Assembly: GCF_016924665.1 (NCBI RefSeq)
Contig: NZ_JAFFJT010000014.1
Location: forward strand, 186,001-250,000
Source of the DNA: Nocardioides sp. SYSU D00038
Lineage (GTDB): Bacteria > Actinomycetota > Actinomycetes > Propionibacteriales > Nocardioidaceae
Direction of reading: 5' to 3'
DNA length: 64,000 nucleotides
Below, one piece after another: positions 52,155-61,331 of this stretch; the first letter of the stretch is position 1, and the number at the start of each line of letters is the position of its first letter. The notes beneath the pieces are model-generated. The model ran no database searches. It was not told the origin of the DNA and was given only the letters and a program-made list of their open reading frames with translations. The position numbers and the translations under genes were made by a program.

Positions 52155-52766
52155 CTACCCCAGCTCGATCCGCATCACGACCCGGCGCGGGGTGGGGCGG
52201 TGCACGACCTCGAGGCCGGCGGCCTCGAAGGTCGGCACGGTGCCGACGTGGAGCTCCTCAGCGATGACCGAGGTCGTGGTGATCGGGTACGCCTCGAGCG
52301 CACGGGCACCCGTCGTTCGCGCGTGGCCGACCGCGGCGACGGCCAGCGCCCGGCTGGTGCCGCGGCGGCGGTGGCCGGCGCGGACGAACAGGCAGGTGAC
52401 CGCCCACACCGACGCGTCGGTACGGTCCTCGTCGCGGCCCTCCCACGGCACCTTGCCGACGCGCACCAGCCCGGTGTACGCCGGCCGCGGCTCGACCGCA
52501 CACCAGCCGACCGGGGTGCCGTCGTCGTCGTAGGCCACCAGGCCGCTGCTCGGGGAGCCGGGATCGTCGCAACCGGCCTGCTCGCGCAGCCGCCAGGCCC
52601 GCTCCTCGGCCGGTGTGCCGGCGAACGTCTCGCGGGGGGCCAGCTTGTAGCGCTGGCACCAGCAGCGGGCGCCGGTGCCGCGGGTGCCGAACACCGCGGC
52701 GAGGTCGTCCCACGGGGCGCGGTCGGCGGTCACGATCTCCACGCGGTCGATGCTGCCAGCAACCAT
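52155..52766 (-). CDS. GNAT-family acetyltransferase
   Basis: 203 aa. Acetyl-CoA-binding segment VRAGHRRRGTSRALAVAAVG at about residues 127-146. The N-terminal part RGTGARCWCQRYKL with LREQAGCDDPG is typical of a GNAT subgroup with conserved Cys/Trp. Substrate unknown. ATG 52766 is chosen because the sequence upstream does not resemble the family. Divergent from the photolyase-like gene with a 49-bp gap. Confidence 0.85.
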   Translation of the reverse strand: MVAGSIDRVEIVTADRAPWDDLAAVFGTRGTGARCWCQRYKLAPRETFAGTPAEERAWRLREQAGCDDPGSPSSGLVAYDDDGTPVGWCAVEPRPAYTGLVRVGKVPWEGRDEDRTDASVWAVTCLFVRAGHRRRGTSRALAVAAVGHARTTGARALEAYPITTTSVIAEELHVGTVPTFEAAGLEVVHRPTPRRVVMRIELG

Positions 52767-52815
52767 CCCCACCCGGCACCGGCTGTCGGTGGCCGCCCCT
52801 AGCGTGGAGGCAGCC

Positions 52816-53883
52816 ATGGCGACCCTGCAGCGCATCCTCGACGTCCGCACCATCTTCCACGAGCCCGACGTGCCCGACCGGCCGCGCGGGGCGGAGGTGC
52901 TGGCGCGGTTCCCCGACGCCGAGCGCGTCGTGGTGCCCTCCCACCAGGACATCCCCGGCCTCTACGGCAACCCCGGCAGCGTCGACGACTGGGTGCGCAC
53001 CAAGCAGACCGTGCTGGTGCTGGGCAGCAAGAAGAGCCTGCAAGCGCGTCCCAACGGGCGCTCGGCCGACTTCATCGGCCCCTCGACGTCCAACGGTTGC
53101 GCGATGGCGTGCAGCTACTGCTACGTCCCGCGCCGCAAGGGCTACGCCAACCCGATCACCGTCTTCGTCAACATCGAGCAGGTGCTCGGCTACCTCGAGC
53201 GCCACGCCGGCCGGCAGGGCCCGAAGACCACGCCCAACCAGTGCGACCCCGTCGACTGGGTCTACGACATCGGCGAGAACGGCGACTGCTCGGTCGACGC
53301 GCGGGTCAGCGACAACGTGCGCGACCTCGTCGACCTGTTCGCCCGCCTCGACGGGGCCAAGGCCAGCTTCGCCACCAAGCACGTCAACCGCGACCTGCTC
53401 CACTGGGACCCGCGCGGCGGCACCCGGGTGCGCTTCTCGCTGATGCCCGACCGGATGGCCAAGAGCCTCGACCTGCGCACGTCGCGGGTGGCGGAGCGGA
53501 TCTCGGCCGTCGACGACTTCGTGGCCGCGGGCTACGAGGTGCACCTCAACTTCTCCCCCGTCGTCGTCCACGAGGGCTGGTACGAGGAGTGGTCCGAGCT
53601 CCTCGACCAGGTCGCCGACGGCGTCGGCCCGGCCGCCCGGCGCCAGCTCGCCTGCGAGATCATCTTCCTCACCCACAACCAGGGCCTCCACGAGGTCAAC
53701 CTCGGCTGGCACCCCCGCGGCGAGGAGTGGCTGTGGCGCCCCGACCTCCAGGAGGCGAAGCGCAGCCAGAGCGGCCAGGACAACGTCCGTTACCGGGCCG
53801 CCTGGAAGCGGCGCTGGGTCGACCAGCTCACCGGCCTGGTGGCCGAGAAGCTCCCGGAGTGCCGGGTGCGCTACGCGTTCTGA
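52816..53883 (+). CDS. Spore photoproduct lyase-like radical SAM protein
   Basis: 355 aa. Radical SAM cluster motif [18 protein letters not shown] (Cys-x3-Cys-x2-Cys), in the arrangement of spore photoproduct lyases. DNA repair of spore photoproduct is the activity of the Bacillus enzyme. This organism group does not make endospores, so the actinobacterial homologues probably have another or broader role. ATG 52816 with GGAGG upstream. Single-gene unit. Confidence 0.85.
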   Translation: MATLQRILDVRTIFHEPDVPDRPRGAEVLARFPDAERVVVPSHQDIPGLYGNPGSVDDWVRTKQTVLVLGSKKSLQARPNGRSADFIGPSTSNGCAMACSYCYVPRRKGYANPITVFVNIEQVLGYLERHAGRQGPKTTPNQCDPVDWVYDIGENGDCSVDARVSDNVRDLVDLFARLDGAKASFATKHVNRDLLHWDPRGGTRVRFSLMPDRMAKSLDLRTSRVAERISAVDDFVAAGYEVHLNFSPVVVHEGWYEEWSELLDQVADGVGPAARRQLACEIIFLTHNQGLHEVNLGWHPRGEEWLWRPDLQEAKRSQSGQDNVRYRAAWKRRWVDQLTGLVAEKLPECRVRYAF

Positions 53884-53923
53884 CCCGGGCCGGACACCCG
53901 AGGCCGGGCCCACCTCGGCTTCC

Positions 53924-53929
53924 TACACT
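53924..53929 (+). promoter_or_regulatory. Putative -10 of leaderless nhaA fusion gene
   Basis: TACACT, 6 nt before GTG 53936. Confidence 0.4.
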
Positions 53930-53935
53930 GGTGCC

Positions 53936-55792
53936 GTGGCTGAGCAGCGGACCGAGTGCAGCGACACCGGCTCCGAGTTCGACCACCAGGTCGCCTCGCC
54001 GCTGCGCCACTTCATCCACACCGAGTCCGGCAGCGCCGGCATCCTCGTCGTCGCCTCGCTGGTGGCGCTGCTGTGGGCCAACTCGCCGTGGTCCGACGCC
54101 TACGAGTCGCTGCTGCACAGCACGGTGTCGCTGACGGTCGGCGGCCACGGCATCACCATGGACCTGCACCACTGGGTCAACGACGGCCTCATGGTGCTCT
54201 TCTTCTTCGTCATCGGGCTGGAGGTGCGCCGCGAGCTCTCGCTGGGCGAGCTCACCGACCGGCGCCGCGTGGTGGTGCCCCTCGTCGCGGGGGTCGGCGG
54301 CATGGTGGTGCCCGCGCTCGTCTACCTCGCGATCAACCGCGACGCCGACGCGCTCGGCGGCTGGGGCATCGTCATCGGCACCGACACCGCGTTCCTGCTC
54401 GGGGTGCTGGCGCTGGTCGGGCCGGCGGTCTCGACCCAGCTGCGGATCTTCCTGCTCACCCTCACCGTGATCGACGACGTCGTCGCGGTCAGCGTGATCG
54501 GCGTCGTCTACTCCGACGAGGTGCGGCTGGTGCCGCTCGCGGTCGCCGCGGCCGGGCTGGTCGCCCTGGTGGCGCTCGCCCGCGTCGGCGAGTGGCGCGC
54601 GTCGCCGTACGTCGCGGTCGTGGTGGTGATGTGGCTGGCGACGCTGGAGTCGGGCATCCACGCCTCGATCGCGGGCATGCTGGCCGGCCTGCTGGTGCCG
54701 GCGGCGGCGCCGCGCCGCGAGCTGGTGGAGTCGGCCGCCTCGCAGTTCCGCGCCTTCCGGCAGTCGCCGCTGCCCGACGTGCAGCGCTCCGCGCGCCAGG
54801 GCCTCAACCGGGCGATCTCGGTCAACGAGCGGCTGCAGGAGGTGCTGCACGGCTGGACCAGCTACGTGGTCGTGCCGGTCTTCGCGCTCGCCAACGCCGG
54901 GGTCGACCTGCGAGACGGCGTGCTCGGCGACGCCCTCACCTCCTCGCTCACCTGGGGCATCGCCCTCGGCCTGGTGCTCGGCAAGCTGGTGGGGATCGGC
55001 AGCGGGGCGCTCCTCGCCGTGCGGCTCGGCTGGGGCCGCCCACCGCAGGGGGTCGGCGGCGGGCACGTGCTGGCCGGAGCCGCGCTCTCCGGCATCGGGT
55101 TCACGGTGTCGCTGCTGATCGCCGGGCTCGCCTTCGACGATCCCGTGCTGCGCGACCGGGCCACCGTCGGCATCCTGCTCTCCACCGTGCTCGCCAGCGC
55201 CACCGGCTGGCTGCTGTTCCGCTGGGCCGCGACCATGCTCGGGCAGCGCGACGCCGCGCTGCCCACCGTGCTCAGCGACCCGGTCGACCCCGACCTCGAC
55301 CACGTCAAGGGACCGGTGGGGGCGCCGCTGACGCTGGTGGAGTACCTCGACTACGAGTGCGAGTTCTGCGCCCGGGCCACCGGCGCCGCCCGCGAGGTGC
55401 GCGAGCACTTCGGCGACCGGCTGCGCTACGTCGCCCGCCACCTGCCCCTCGACGTCCACCCGCACGCCGAGCTCGCCGGCATCGCGGCCGAGGCCGCGGC
55501 CCGGCAGGGACGGTTCTGGGAGATGCACGACCTGCTCTTCGAGCGCCAGGACCGGCTCACCCGCGACGAGCTGGTCGGGCACGCCGCCGAGCTGGGCCTC
55601 GACCTCGGCACCTTCGAGGTCGACCTCGACGACGAGGCGCTGGCCGCCCGGCTGCGTCGCGACGTCACCAGCGCCGAGGCCAGCGGCGTGCGCGGCACCC
55701 CGACGTTCTTCGTCGGCGACCGCCGCCACGAGGGCCCCTACGACGCCCGCTCGCTCATCGAGGCGCTGGAGCGCTCGCGAACGCGCCGCTGA
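53936..55792 (+). CDS. nhaA: NhaA Na+/H+ antiporter fused to DsbA/thioredoxin domain
   Basis: 618 aa. Residues about 20-430 are NhaA: twelve hydrophobic helices, [20 protein letters not shown] near the start, the transport aspartates in [15 protein letters not shown] and [14 protein letters not shown], and [15 protein letters not shown] late. Residues about 440-618 form a DsbA-like thioredoxin fold with CEFCARATG and a cis-Pro loop [12 protein letters not shown] continuous frame rules out a simple frameshift artefact. Such fusions occur in actinobacteria. The role may be redox control of antiport; inference. Confidence 0.92.
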   Translation: MAEQRTECSDTGSEFDHQVASPLRHFIHTESGSAGILVVASLVALLWANSPWSDAYESLLHSTVSLTVGGHGITMDLHHWVNDGLMVLFFFVIGLEVRRELSLGELTDRRRVVVPLVAGVGGMVVPALVYLAINRDADALGGWGIVIGTDTAFLLGVLALVGPAVSTQLRIFLLTLTVIDDVVAVSVIGVVYSDEVRLVPLAVAAAGLVALVALARVGEWRASPYVAVVVVMWLATLESGIHASIAGMLAGLLVPAAAPRRELVESAASQFRAFRQSPLPDVQRSARQGLNRAISVNERLQEVLHGWTSYVVVPVFALANAGVDLRDGVLGDALTSSLTWGIALGLVLGKLVGIGSGALLAVRLGWGRPPQGVGGGHVLAGAALSGIGFTVSLLIAGLAFDDPVLRDRATVGILLSTVLASATGWLLFRWAATMLGQRDAALPTVLSDPVDPDLDHVKGPVGAPLTLVEYLDYECEFCARATGAAREVREHFGDRLRYVARHLPLDVHPHAELAGIAAEAAARQGRFWEMHDLLFERQDRLTRDELVGHAAELGLDLGTFEVDLDDEALAARLRRDVTSAEASGVRGTPTFFVGDRRHEGPYDARSLIEALERSRTRR

Positions 55793-55876
55793 TCCACGAC
55801 CACCCGGCGCCGACCTCCACCACACCTCCACATCTCCTCCACCCGTCCCGCCGGGACCAGCCCCTACCGTCGGGGC

Positions 55877-56287
55877 ATGACCTCCACCCCGCTCCCCGCC
55901 ACCTCGCCCCGTCCGCTGCGGCACACCCTCGGCTGCCTGCTCGGCCTGACCACCACCCTGCTCCTCGTGCTGTCGGTGGGCGCGGTCGGCATGGTCGGCG
56001 ACGGCGGGCGCAGCGACCTGCTGTGGGCCGCCGTCCCGGTGGTCGGCGTCGCGGGCGTCGCACTGGCGCGGCTGCGCCCGACGGGCACCGCGGCCGCGCT
56101 GCTGGCGATGGCCGCCACCCAGCTGGTCGTGACCGCGGTCGCGCTGGTCGCGGTGGTGCCCGGTCGCAGCGACGCCTCGGTGCTCGACCTGCTCTGGGTC
56201 AACGGCGGGTTCGCCGTGCTCTACGTCGCGGCGGCGGGGCTGTGCGCGAGCGCGGCCGGCGGCCGGGTCACAGGCCGAGCTCGGTGA
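55877..56287 (+). CDS. Small membrane protein of unknown function
   Basis: 136 aa with four hydrophobic helices (LLGLTTTLLLVLSVGAVGMV, LLWAAVPVVGVAGVALARL, LLAMAATQLVVTAVALVAVV, LLWVNGGFAVLYVAAAGLC). ATG 55877 has TACCGT 6 nt upstream. The 3' end overlaps the convergent siderophore gene by 20 bp. No recognisable domain. Confidence 0.65.
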   Translation: MTSTPLPATSPRPLRHTLGCLLGLTTTLLLVLSVGAVGMVGDGGRSDLLWAAVPVVGVAGVALARLRPTGTAAALLAMAATQLVVTAVALVAVVPGRSDASVLDLLWVNGGFAVLYVAAAGLCASAAGGRVTGRAR

Positions 56288-57158
56288 GCCGGGCGTAGTA
56301 GGCGTCCTCGATCTCCTCCTCGGGGAGGTCGAGCTCCCAGAGCTGCTCCAGCTCGGTGCGGGTGGCCTCGGGCAGCGCCTCCCAGCGGGCGTTCCACTCC
56401 TCGACCTTCTCGGTCCAGTACGCCACCACCTTGTACGCCGACGCGGGCCGCCCCAGCTCGTGGCGCACGTGCTTGCGGACGCCGCGCAGCACCCGTGACT
56501 CCCCCACCACCCACAGGTAGCCGATTCCGTCGGGCCACTCCAGCCCGCGGACCACCTGCTCGATCCGGCTCGGCCCCACGCCGTTGCCGCCGGTGATCCA
56601 CTCGACGTCGACGTGCGCCGGGATCTCGTCGCTGAACCGCTGCGCCACCCCCGGCACCTCTACGACCAGCCGCGACCGGACCCGGGGGTCGGCCTGGCGG
56701 AGGATCCGGGTGGCCGCGGGCAGCCCGGTGAGGTCGGTGACCAGCACCTGCCACTCGAGGTCGTCGGGGGCGTCGTACATCCCGGACGGGGTGTTGACGC
56801 CGCACACCTGGCCAGGCGCGACCTGGCGAGCCCACTCCGCGGCCACGCCGCCGGCGTGGAGCACCACGTCGATGGTCAGCAGCCGCCGGTCGACGTCCCA
56901 GTCGCGCACGGTGTAGGTGCGCAGCGCGCAGGGCTCGACCCCCTCGGGCCAGTCGAGCCAGGTCTCGGTGGCCACGGGCAGCCGCGGCTCGGCCTCACCG
57001 GGGTCGGGTAGCAGCAGCCGGAGGTACTCGTCGCCGACCCCCGTGGTCTCGAAGTCGGCGAGCCCGTCGCCGCCGAGCACCAGCCGGCGCAGCCCCGGCA
57101 CGAGGTCGGTGACGGACTGCACGACGGCGCGGTGCACGCGCATGGGTAGCTGGCGCAC
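56268..57158 (-). CDS. Siderophore-interacting protein (FAD ferric-siderophore reductase)
   Basis: 296 aa. FAD-binding domain with LRTYTVRDWDVDRRLLTIDVVLHAGG and the C-terminal SIP domain with WVVGESRVLRGVRKHVRHELG and YKVVAYWTEKVEEW. Releases iron from imported ferric siderophores by reduction. The start is either GTG 57158 (kept) or ATG 57143. An IdeR/DmdR-like box 20 bp upstream implies repression by iron. Not part of steroid catabolism. Confidence 0.9.
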   Translation of the reverse strand: MRQLPMRVHRAVVQSVTDLVPGLRRLVLGGDGLADFETTGVGDEYLRLLLPDPGEAEPRLPVATETWLDWPEGVEPCALRTYTVRDWDVDRRLLTIDVVLHAGGVAAEWARQVAPGQVCGVNTPSGMYDAPDDLEWQVLVTDLTGLPAATRILRQADPRVRSRLVVEVPGVAQRFSDEIPAHVDVEWITGGNGVGPSRIEQVVRGLEWPDGIGYLWVVGESRVLRGVRKHVRHELGRPASAYKVVAYWTEKVEEWNARWEALPEATRTELEQLWELDLPEEEIEDAYYARLTELGL

Positions 57159-57177
57159 GAGGAGACCCTTCGCTGGT

Positions 57178-57195
57178 GGTTAGGGTGACCTTACC
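57178..57195. promoter_or_regulatory. IdeR/DmdR-type iron box
   Basis: GGTTAGGGTGACCTTACC, an imperfect palindrome close to the TTAGGTTAGSCTAACCTAA consensus. It lies between the siderophore-interacting gene and the end of hsaB. Confidence 0.65.
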
Positions 57196-57223
57196 TTCTG
57201 GGGCGGCGACGACCGGTGCCGGG

Positions 57224-57856
57224 TCAGTCCGTGGTGTGGTAGCGCCCGGTGTAGTAGAGCAGCGGCTTCTCGGCCTCGCCCACGGCCAGGTCGAGCACCT
57301 GCCCGATGACGACGTAGTGGTCGCCGGCCTCGTGGACGGCGTGGATCCGGCAGTCGACGAAGCCCACGGTGCCCTCGAGCAGGGGCGACCCGGTCGCCGG
57401 GGCAGGTCGCCACGACACGTCGGCGAACTTGTCGATGCCCTTGCTGGCCATGGTGTTGGAGAGGTCCTCCTGGCCGCTGGCCAGGAAGTTGACGCAGAAC
57501 TTGCCGGAGCGCTGGATCATCGGCCACGCCCGCGAGGTGCGGGCCGGGATGAACAGCACGAGCGGCGGGTTCAGCGAGACGCTCGAGAACGACTGGCAGG
57601 TCATCCCCACCGGCTCGCCGCCGCTCAGCGCGGTGACCACGGTGACGCCGGAGCCGTAGCGGCCCAGCACGTCGCGGAACCGGCGCGCCGCCTCGACCGC
57701 CTCCGCGTCGTCGTGGTCGAGCGAGACGTCCTCACCGGGACGCAGCTGGAAGTCGTACATCGAGTCGCCGAGCCACGACTCGATGAGGTCGTGGCTGGGC
57801 CAGGTCTCGCGCGCATCGGGGCGCATCCCCTCCGGGACGGCGGCGTCCGAGTCCAT
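57224..57856 (-). CDS. hsaB: Flavin reductase HsaB
   Basis: 210 aa. Supplies reduced flavin to HsaA for hydroxylation of 3-HSA. Flavin-reductase domain: YGSGVTVVTALSGGEPVGMTCQSF, SRAWPMIQRSGKFCVNFLA, and the NAD-related end LLYYTGRYH. ATG 57856 preferred over GTG 57865 because TACCGT lies 7 nt before it. This would allow separate leaderless expression besides the hsaA operon message. Confidence 0.93.
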   Translation of the reverse strand: MDSDAAVPEGMRPDARETWPSHDLIESWLGDSMYDFQLRPGEDVSLDHDDAEAVEAARRFRDVLGRYGSGVTVVTALSGGEPVGMTCQSFSSVSLNPPLVLFIPARTSRAWPMIQRSGKFCVNFLASGQEDLSNTMASKGIDKFADVSWRPAPATGSPLLEGTVGFVDCRIHAVHEAGDHYVVIGQVLDLAVGEAEKPLLYYTGRYHTTD

Positions 57857-57874
57857 GCGCACCACGGTAGGCCC

Positions 57875-58774
57875 CTACTGCCCGCCGCCGAAGTCGTGGC
57901 CCCAGTACGAGACCGCGGTCGACTCGCGGGCCACCCAGCGGGCGTCGTCGACCTGGAGGCCGTCGGTGCCGAACTCGACGTCGAAGCCGCCCGGCGACCG
58001 GACGTAGAAGCTGACCATCTCGTCGTTCATGTGCCGGCCCAGGGTGGCCGACAGCGGCGCGCCGTGCTTGCGCACCCGCTCCAGCGCGCGGCCGACGTGG
58101 TCGAGGCTGTCGACCTCGAGCATGATGTGCACGCACTTGCTGGGGTTGGGCATCGGCAGGAACGCCAGCGAGTGGTGGCGCGGGTTGACGCCGAGGAAGC
58201 GCAGCCAGACCTTCGAGCCGGGCTCCTTGCCGACGAACTCCCCCGGCATGCTCATCGAGTCGCGCAGCCGGAACCCCAGCACGTCGGTGTAGAACCGCAG
58301 CGCCTCCACGTCGTCGAGCACCGGCAGCACGATGTGGCCCATGCCCTGGTCGCCGGTGACGAACCGGGCGGCGTACGGCGTGACGACCGGCCGCGACTCG
58401 TAGGTGATGCCGTGGAAGAGCTCGAAGACGTTGTCCCACGGGTCGCTGAACCGCACCAGCTCCTGGACCCGGCGCTCGTCGAGCTCCTCGCGGGTGCCCT
58501 CCTCGTAGGGCACGCCGGCCTTCTCGAGGTGCTCGCGGGCGTCCTGCAGCGCCTGGTGGTCGGCGAGCTCCCAGCCGGTGGCCGCGAGCTGGTCGACGTC
58601 GGAGGGGAAGACCACGAGCCGGGCCGACACCTCGTCGATGCGCCAGTACTGGTGGGTGGGGTCGGGGCCGCGGCCCTCGGCGAGCCCCAGCACCTTGCCG
58701 GCGAACGTGCGCCACTGCTCCAGGTCGGTCGAGGCCACCCGGACGTAGCCCATGGACTTGACGTCGATCGTCAT
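57875..58774 (-). CDS. hsaC: Extradiol dioxygenase HsaC
   Basis: 299 aa. Cleaves the catechol ring of 3,4-DHSA (meta cleavage of ring A). Two-module vicinal-oxygen-chelate fold; expected iron ligands His147 (GMGHIVLPV), His216 (CVHIMLEV) and Glu268 (FDVEFG), with acid His201 in NPRHHSLAF. Matches the family's usual 300 aa. Follows hsaD by 7 bp. Confidence 0.95.
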   Translation of the reverse strand: MTIDVKSMGYVRVASTDLEQWRTFAGKVLGLAEGRGPDPTHQYWRIDEVSARLVVFPSDVDQLAATGWELADHQALQDAREHLEKAGVPYEEGTREELDERRVQELVRFSDPWDNVFELFHGITYESRPVVTPYAARFVTGDQGMGHIVLPVLDDVEALRFYTDVLGFRLRDSMSMPGEFVGKEPGSKVWLRFLGVNPRHHSLAFLPMPNPSKCVHIMLEVDSLDHVGRALERVRKHGAPLSATLGRHMNDEMVSFYVRSPGGFDVEFGTDGLQVDDARWVARESTAVSYWGHDFGGGQ

Positions 58775-58781
58775 CGTCGCC

Positions 58782-59666
58782 TCACTTCGCTCGTTCGACG
58801 TGGCGGGCCAGGAACGCGGTCGCGACCTCGGCGAACTCGTCCGCCGCCTCGATCTGTGCCCAGTGCCCACAGTTGGGGAAGACGTGCAGGGAGGCCTTCG
58901 GGATCAGCTTGAGCGCGGCGAACGCGCCGTCGAGCGGGTTCACACGGTCCTCGCGACCCCAGGTCAGCAGGGTGTGCTTGCGCAGCCGGTGCGCCTCGCG
59001 CCAGAGCATGCCGTCCTCGGCGGTCTCGGGGTTCCAGAACGACATGCCCATCGAGCGCATCGCCTCCTGGGCTCCGGGCGCCGTGGCGTCGGCGAACCGC
59101 TGCTCGACCAGCTCGTCGGTCACCAGCGACTGGTCGACGACCATGGTCGAGATGAACGCGCGCAGCGACTCGCGGGTCGGGTCGGCGCCGAACGCCATCA
59201 GCCGCTGCACGCCCTCGGTGGGGTCGGCGTGGAAGAGATTCAGCGAGAGGCCGCCCGGCCCCATCAGCACCAGGCGCCCGACCCGGTCGGGGTGCTCGAG
59301 CGCCAGGCGCATCGCCGTACCGCCGCCCAGGCTGTTGCCGAGCAGGTGCACCCGGTCGATGCCGAGCTCGTCGAGCAGCGCGACCACGTGGTCGGCGGCG
59401 TGGCGGTAGTAGTTGCCGACCACCGGCGGCTTGTCGGAGCCGCCGAAGCCGGGCTGGTCGACCAGCAGGGTGCGGAACGACGCCGCGAACCGCGGCAGCG
59501 CCGGGCCGAAGTTGCTCCACGCCGAGGCGCCGGGGCCGCCGCCGTGGAGCAGCACGAACGGCAGCCCGCCGCCGACCTCGGTGACCGAGCCGGCCTCGTA
59601 GTAGTTGAGGGTGATGTCGCGGGCCTTGGCGGACCGGCGGGTGGACTCCTGGGAGTAGTCCGTCAT
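58782..59666 (-). CDS. hsaD: Meta-cleavage product hydrolase HsaD
   Basis: 294 aa. Hydrolyses 4,9-DSHA to DOHNAA (HIP) and a C5 dienoate. Alpha/beta hydrolase: LLHGGGPGASAWSNFG oxyanion part, nucleophile Ser112 in LLGNSLGGGTAM, acid Asp in TWGREDRVNPLDG and His in NCGHWAQIE. Starts 4 bp after the hsaA stop. Order hsaA-hsaD-hsaC-hsaB as in M. tuberculosis. Confidence 0.95.
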   Translation of the reverse strand: MTDYSQESTRRSAKARDITLNYYEAGSVTEVGGGLPFVLLHGGGPGASAWSNFGPALPRFAASFRTLLVDQPGFGGSDKPPVVGNYYRHAADHVVALLDELGIDRVHLLGNSLGGGTAMRLALEHPDRVGRLVLMGPGGLSLNLFHADPTEGVQRLMAFGADPTRESLRAFISTMVVDQSLVTDELVEQRFADATAPGAQEAMRSMGMSFWNPETAEDGMLWREAHRLRKHTLLTWGREDRVNPLDGAFAALKLIPKASLHVFPNCGHWAQIEAADEFAEVATAFLARHVERAK

Positions 59667-59670
59667 CGGC

Positions 59671-60837
59671 TCAGTACATCCCCGGGTCGATCTTGTGGCC
59701 GAACTCGTGGGCACCGAACATCTGCAGCGCGCGCTCGGGGTCGTTGGCGGCGTGCACCCGGCCGGCGTGGGCGTCGCGCCAGGCGCGCTGGAGGTGGGTG
59801 CCGTTGGTGAGCGCCCGGCCGCCCGAGGCCTCGAAGAGCGCGTCGATGGCGTCGATGGCGCGCTGGCTGCCGAGCACCTGGTCGCGGCGCACCTTCAGCC
59901 GCAGCCCGAGCGGGATCTGCTCGCCGCGCTCGACGTGGGCCATCTCCTCGCGGATGTTGTTGACCAGCAGCGCCCAGGCGGCGTCGATCTCCGAGGACGC
60001 CCTGGCGATCCGCACGGCCGCGAACGGGTCGAGCGAGGCCTTCTCGCCGAGGTAGGCGGCCCGGGTGCGCTTCTGCTGCATCTCGACGTGCTCGGTGTAG
60101 GCGCCCACGGCCATCCCGATGATCGGGGTGGTGATGGTGCCGGTGAAGATCGAGTGGAACGGCAGCTTGTAGAGGTCGGAGGTGTTCTGCTCCTGGCCCG
60201 GTCCCTTGCACTGGCCGGTCTGGCCCATGCTCAGCGTGAACGCCTCGGGGATGAACACGTCCTCGACCACGATGTCGTTGGAGCCGGTGCCGGCGAGGCC
60301 GACCATGTGCCAGACGTCGACGATCGTGTACTTCTCGCGGGGCACCATGAAGGTCTTGAAGTCGACGACCTGCCCCTCGTCGTTGAACACCAGGCCGCCC
60401 AGCAGCACCCACTGGCAGTGGTCGCAGCCGGAGGAGAAGCTCCACTTGCCCGACAGCACGTAGCCGCCGTCGGCCACGGTCGCCTTGCCGGTGGGCGCGT
60501 AGGAGGAGCTGAGCCGGGTGGTGGTGTCCTCGCCCCAGACCGCCTGCTGCGCCTCGTCGGCGAAGAGCGCGACCTGCCAGGGGTGCACCCCGACCACGCT
60601 GGAGACCCAGCCGGTCGAGCCGCAGGCCGAGGCGATGTCGCGGACGGCGGTGTAGAACGTCACCGGGTCGGCCTCGAAGCCGTCGAACCGCCGGGGCTGC
60701 AGCAGCCGGAAGAACCCGGTCTCCTCCAGCTCCTTGATGGACGCCTCGGGCACCACCCGGAGTCGTTCGGCCTCGTCGGCGCGCTCCCGGAACGTCGGAA
60801 GCAGGTCGCGGACCCCGTCGAGAACAGCCTGGGACAT
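59671..60837 (-). CDS. hsaA: 3-HSA hydroxylase, oxygenase component HsaA
   Basis: 388 aa, flavin-dependent monooxygenase of the acyl-CoA dehydrogenase fold that hydroxylates 3-HSA to the catechol. Signs: FFRLLQPRRFDGFEADP, SACGSTGWVSSVVGVHPW, SGKWSFSSGCDHCQWV and VWHMVGLAGTGSNDI. ATG 60837 has AGGAG upstream. First gene of the hsaADCB operon with a KstR-type operator 38 bp upstream. Confidence 0.96.
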   Translation of the reverse strand: MSQAVLDGVRDLLPTFRERADEAERLRVVPEASIKELEETGFFRLLQPRRFDGFEADPVTFYTAVRDIASACGSTGWVSSVVGVHPWQVALFADEAQQAVWGEDTTTRLSSSYAPTGKATVADGGYVLSGKWSFSSGCDHCQWVLLGGLVFNDEGQVVDFKTFMVPREKYTIVDVWHMVGLAGTGSNDIVVEDVFIPEAFTLSMGQTGQCKGPGQEQNTSDLYKLPFHSIFTGTITTPIIGMAVGAYTEHVEMQQKRTRAAYLGEKASLDPFAAVRIARASSEIDAAWALLVNNIREEMAHVERGEQIPLGLRLKVRRDQVLGSQRAIDAIDALFEASGGRALTNGTHLQRAWRDAHAGRVHAANDPERALQMFGAHEFGHKIDPGMY

Positions 60838-60875
60838 GGGAGCACTCCTATTCGGAACCTGTACCGGGCAAGACT

Positions 60876-60887
60876 AGAACACGTTCT
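60876..60887. promoter_or_regulatory. KstR-type operator before hsaADCB
   Basis: AGAACACGTTCT, perfect palindrome. On the minus strand it extends into TAGTCT, the probable -10; here a leader with a ribosome-binding site follows. Confidence 0.85.
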
Positions 60888-60967
60888 CGTTTTGCGCGAG
60901 TGCTGGGCGTCGGGTGTCGCCGGTGTGAGGCGTGGCGGGTCTCCCGGCGGCGGTAGGTCTCCCGGCG

Positions 60968-61331
60968 GCGGTGAGCCAGCCGCCGTTCGGCCGGCCCGAA
61001 CCGGGGCCAGCTCGCCGCCGCCCCGCCGCCACCCCAGGCAGCGGTGAGCCAGCCGCCGTTCAGCGAGCCCGGACCGGGGCCAGCTCACCGCCGCCCCGCC
61101 GCCACCCCAGGCAGCGATGAGCCAGCCGCCGTTCAGCGAGCCCGGACCGGGGCCTGCTCACCGCCGCCCCGCCGGCACCCCAGGCAGCGGTGAGCCAGCC
61201 CCCATCCGCCCCGCCAGAACCGGGGCCTGCTCACCGCCGCCCCGCCGGCACCCAGGCAGCGGTGAGCCAGCCCCCGTCCGCCCCGCCAAAACCGGGGCCT
61301 GCCCACCGCCGCCCGGCCGGGGCCACCGTCA
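60968..61331 (+). repeat. 73-bp tandem repeat, locus 3 (5 units)
   Basis: Units start at 60968, 61041, 61114, 61187 and 61259 with GCGGTGAGCCAGC or close variants. Spacing is 73, 73, 73 and 72 bp (one C lost in the fourth unit). Perfect arms GCGGTGAGC and GCTCACCGC (61041-61049 / 61083-61091) can form a hairpin in the best unit. The array runs into the stop codon of the next gene. The 491-bp gap 60838-61328 otherwise holds only the hsaA promoter. Confidence 0.9.
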
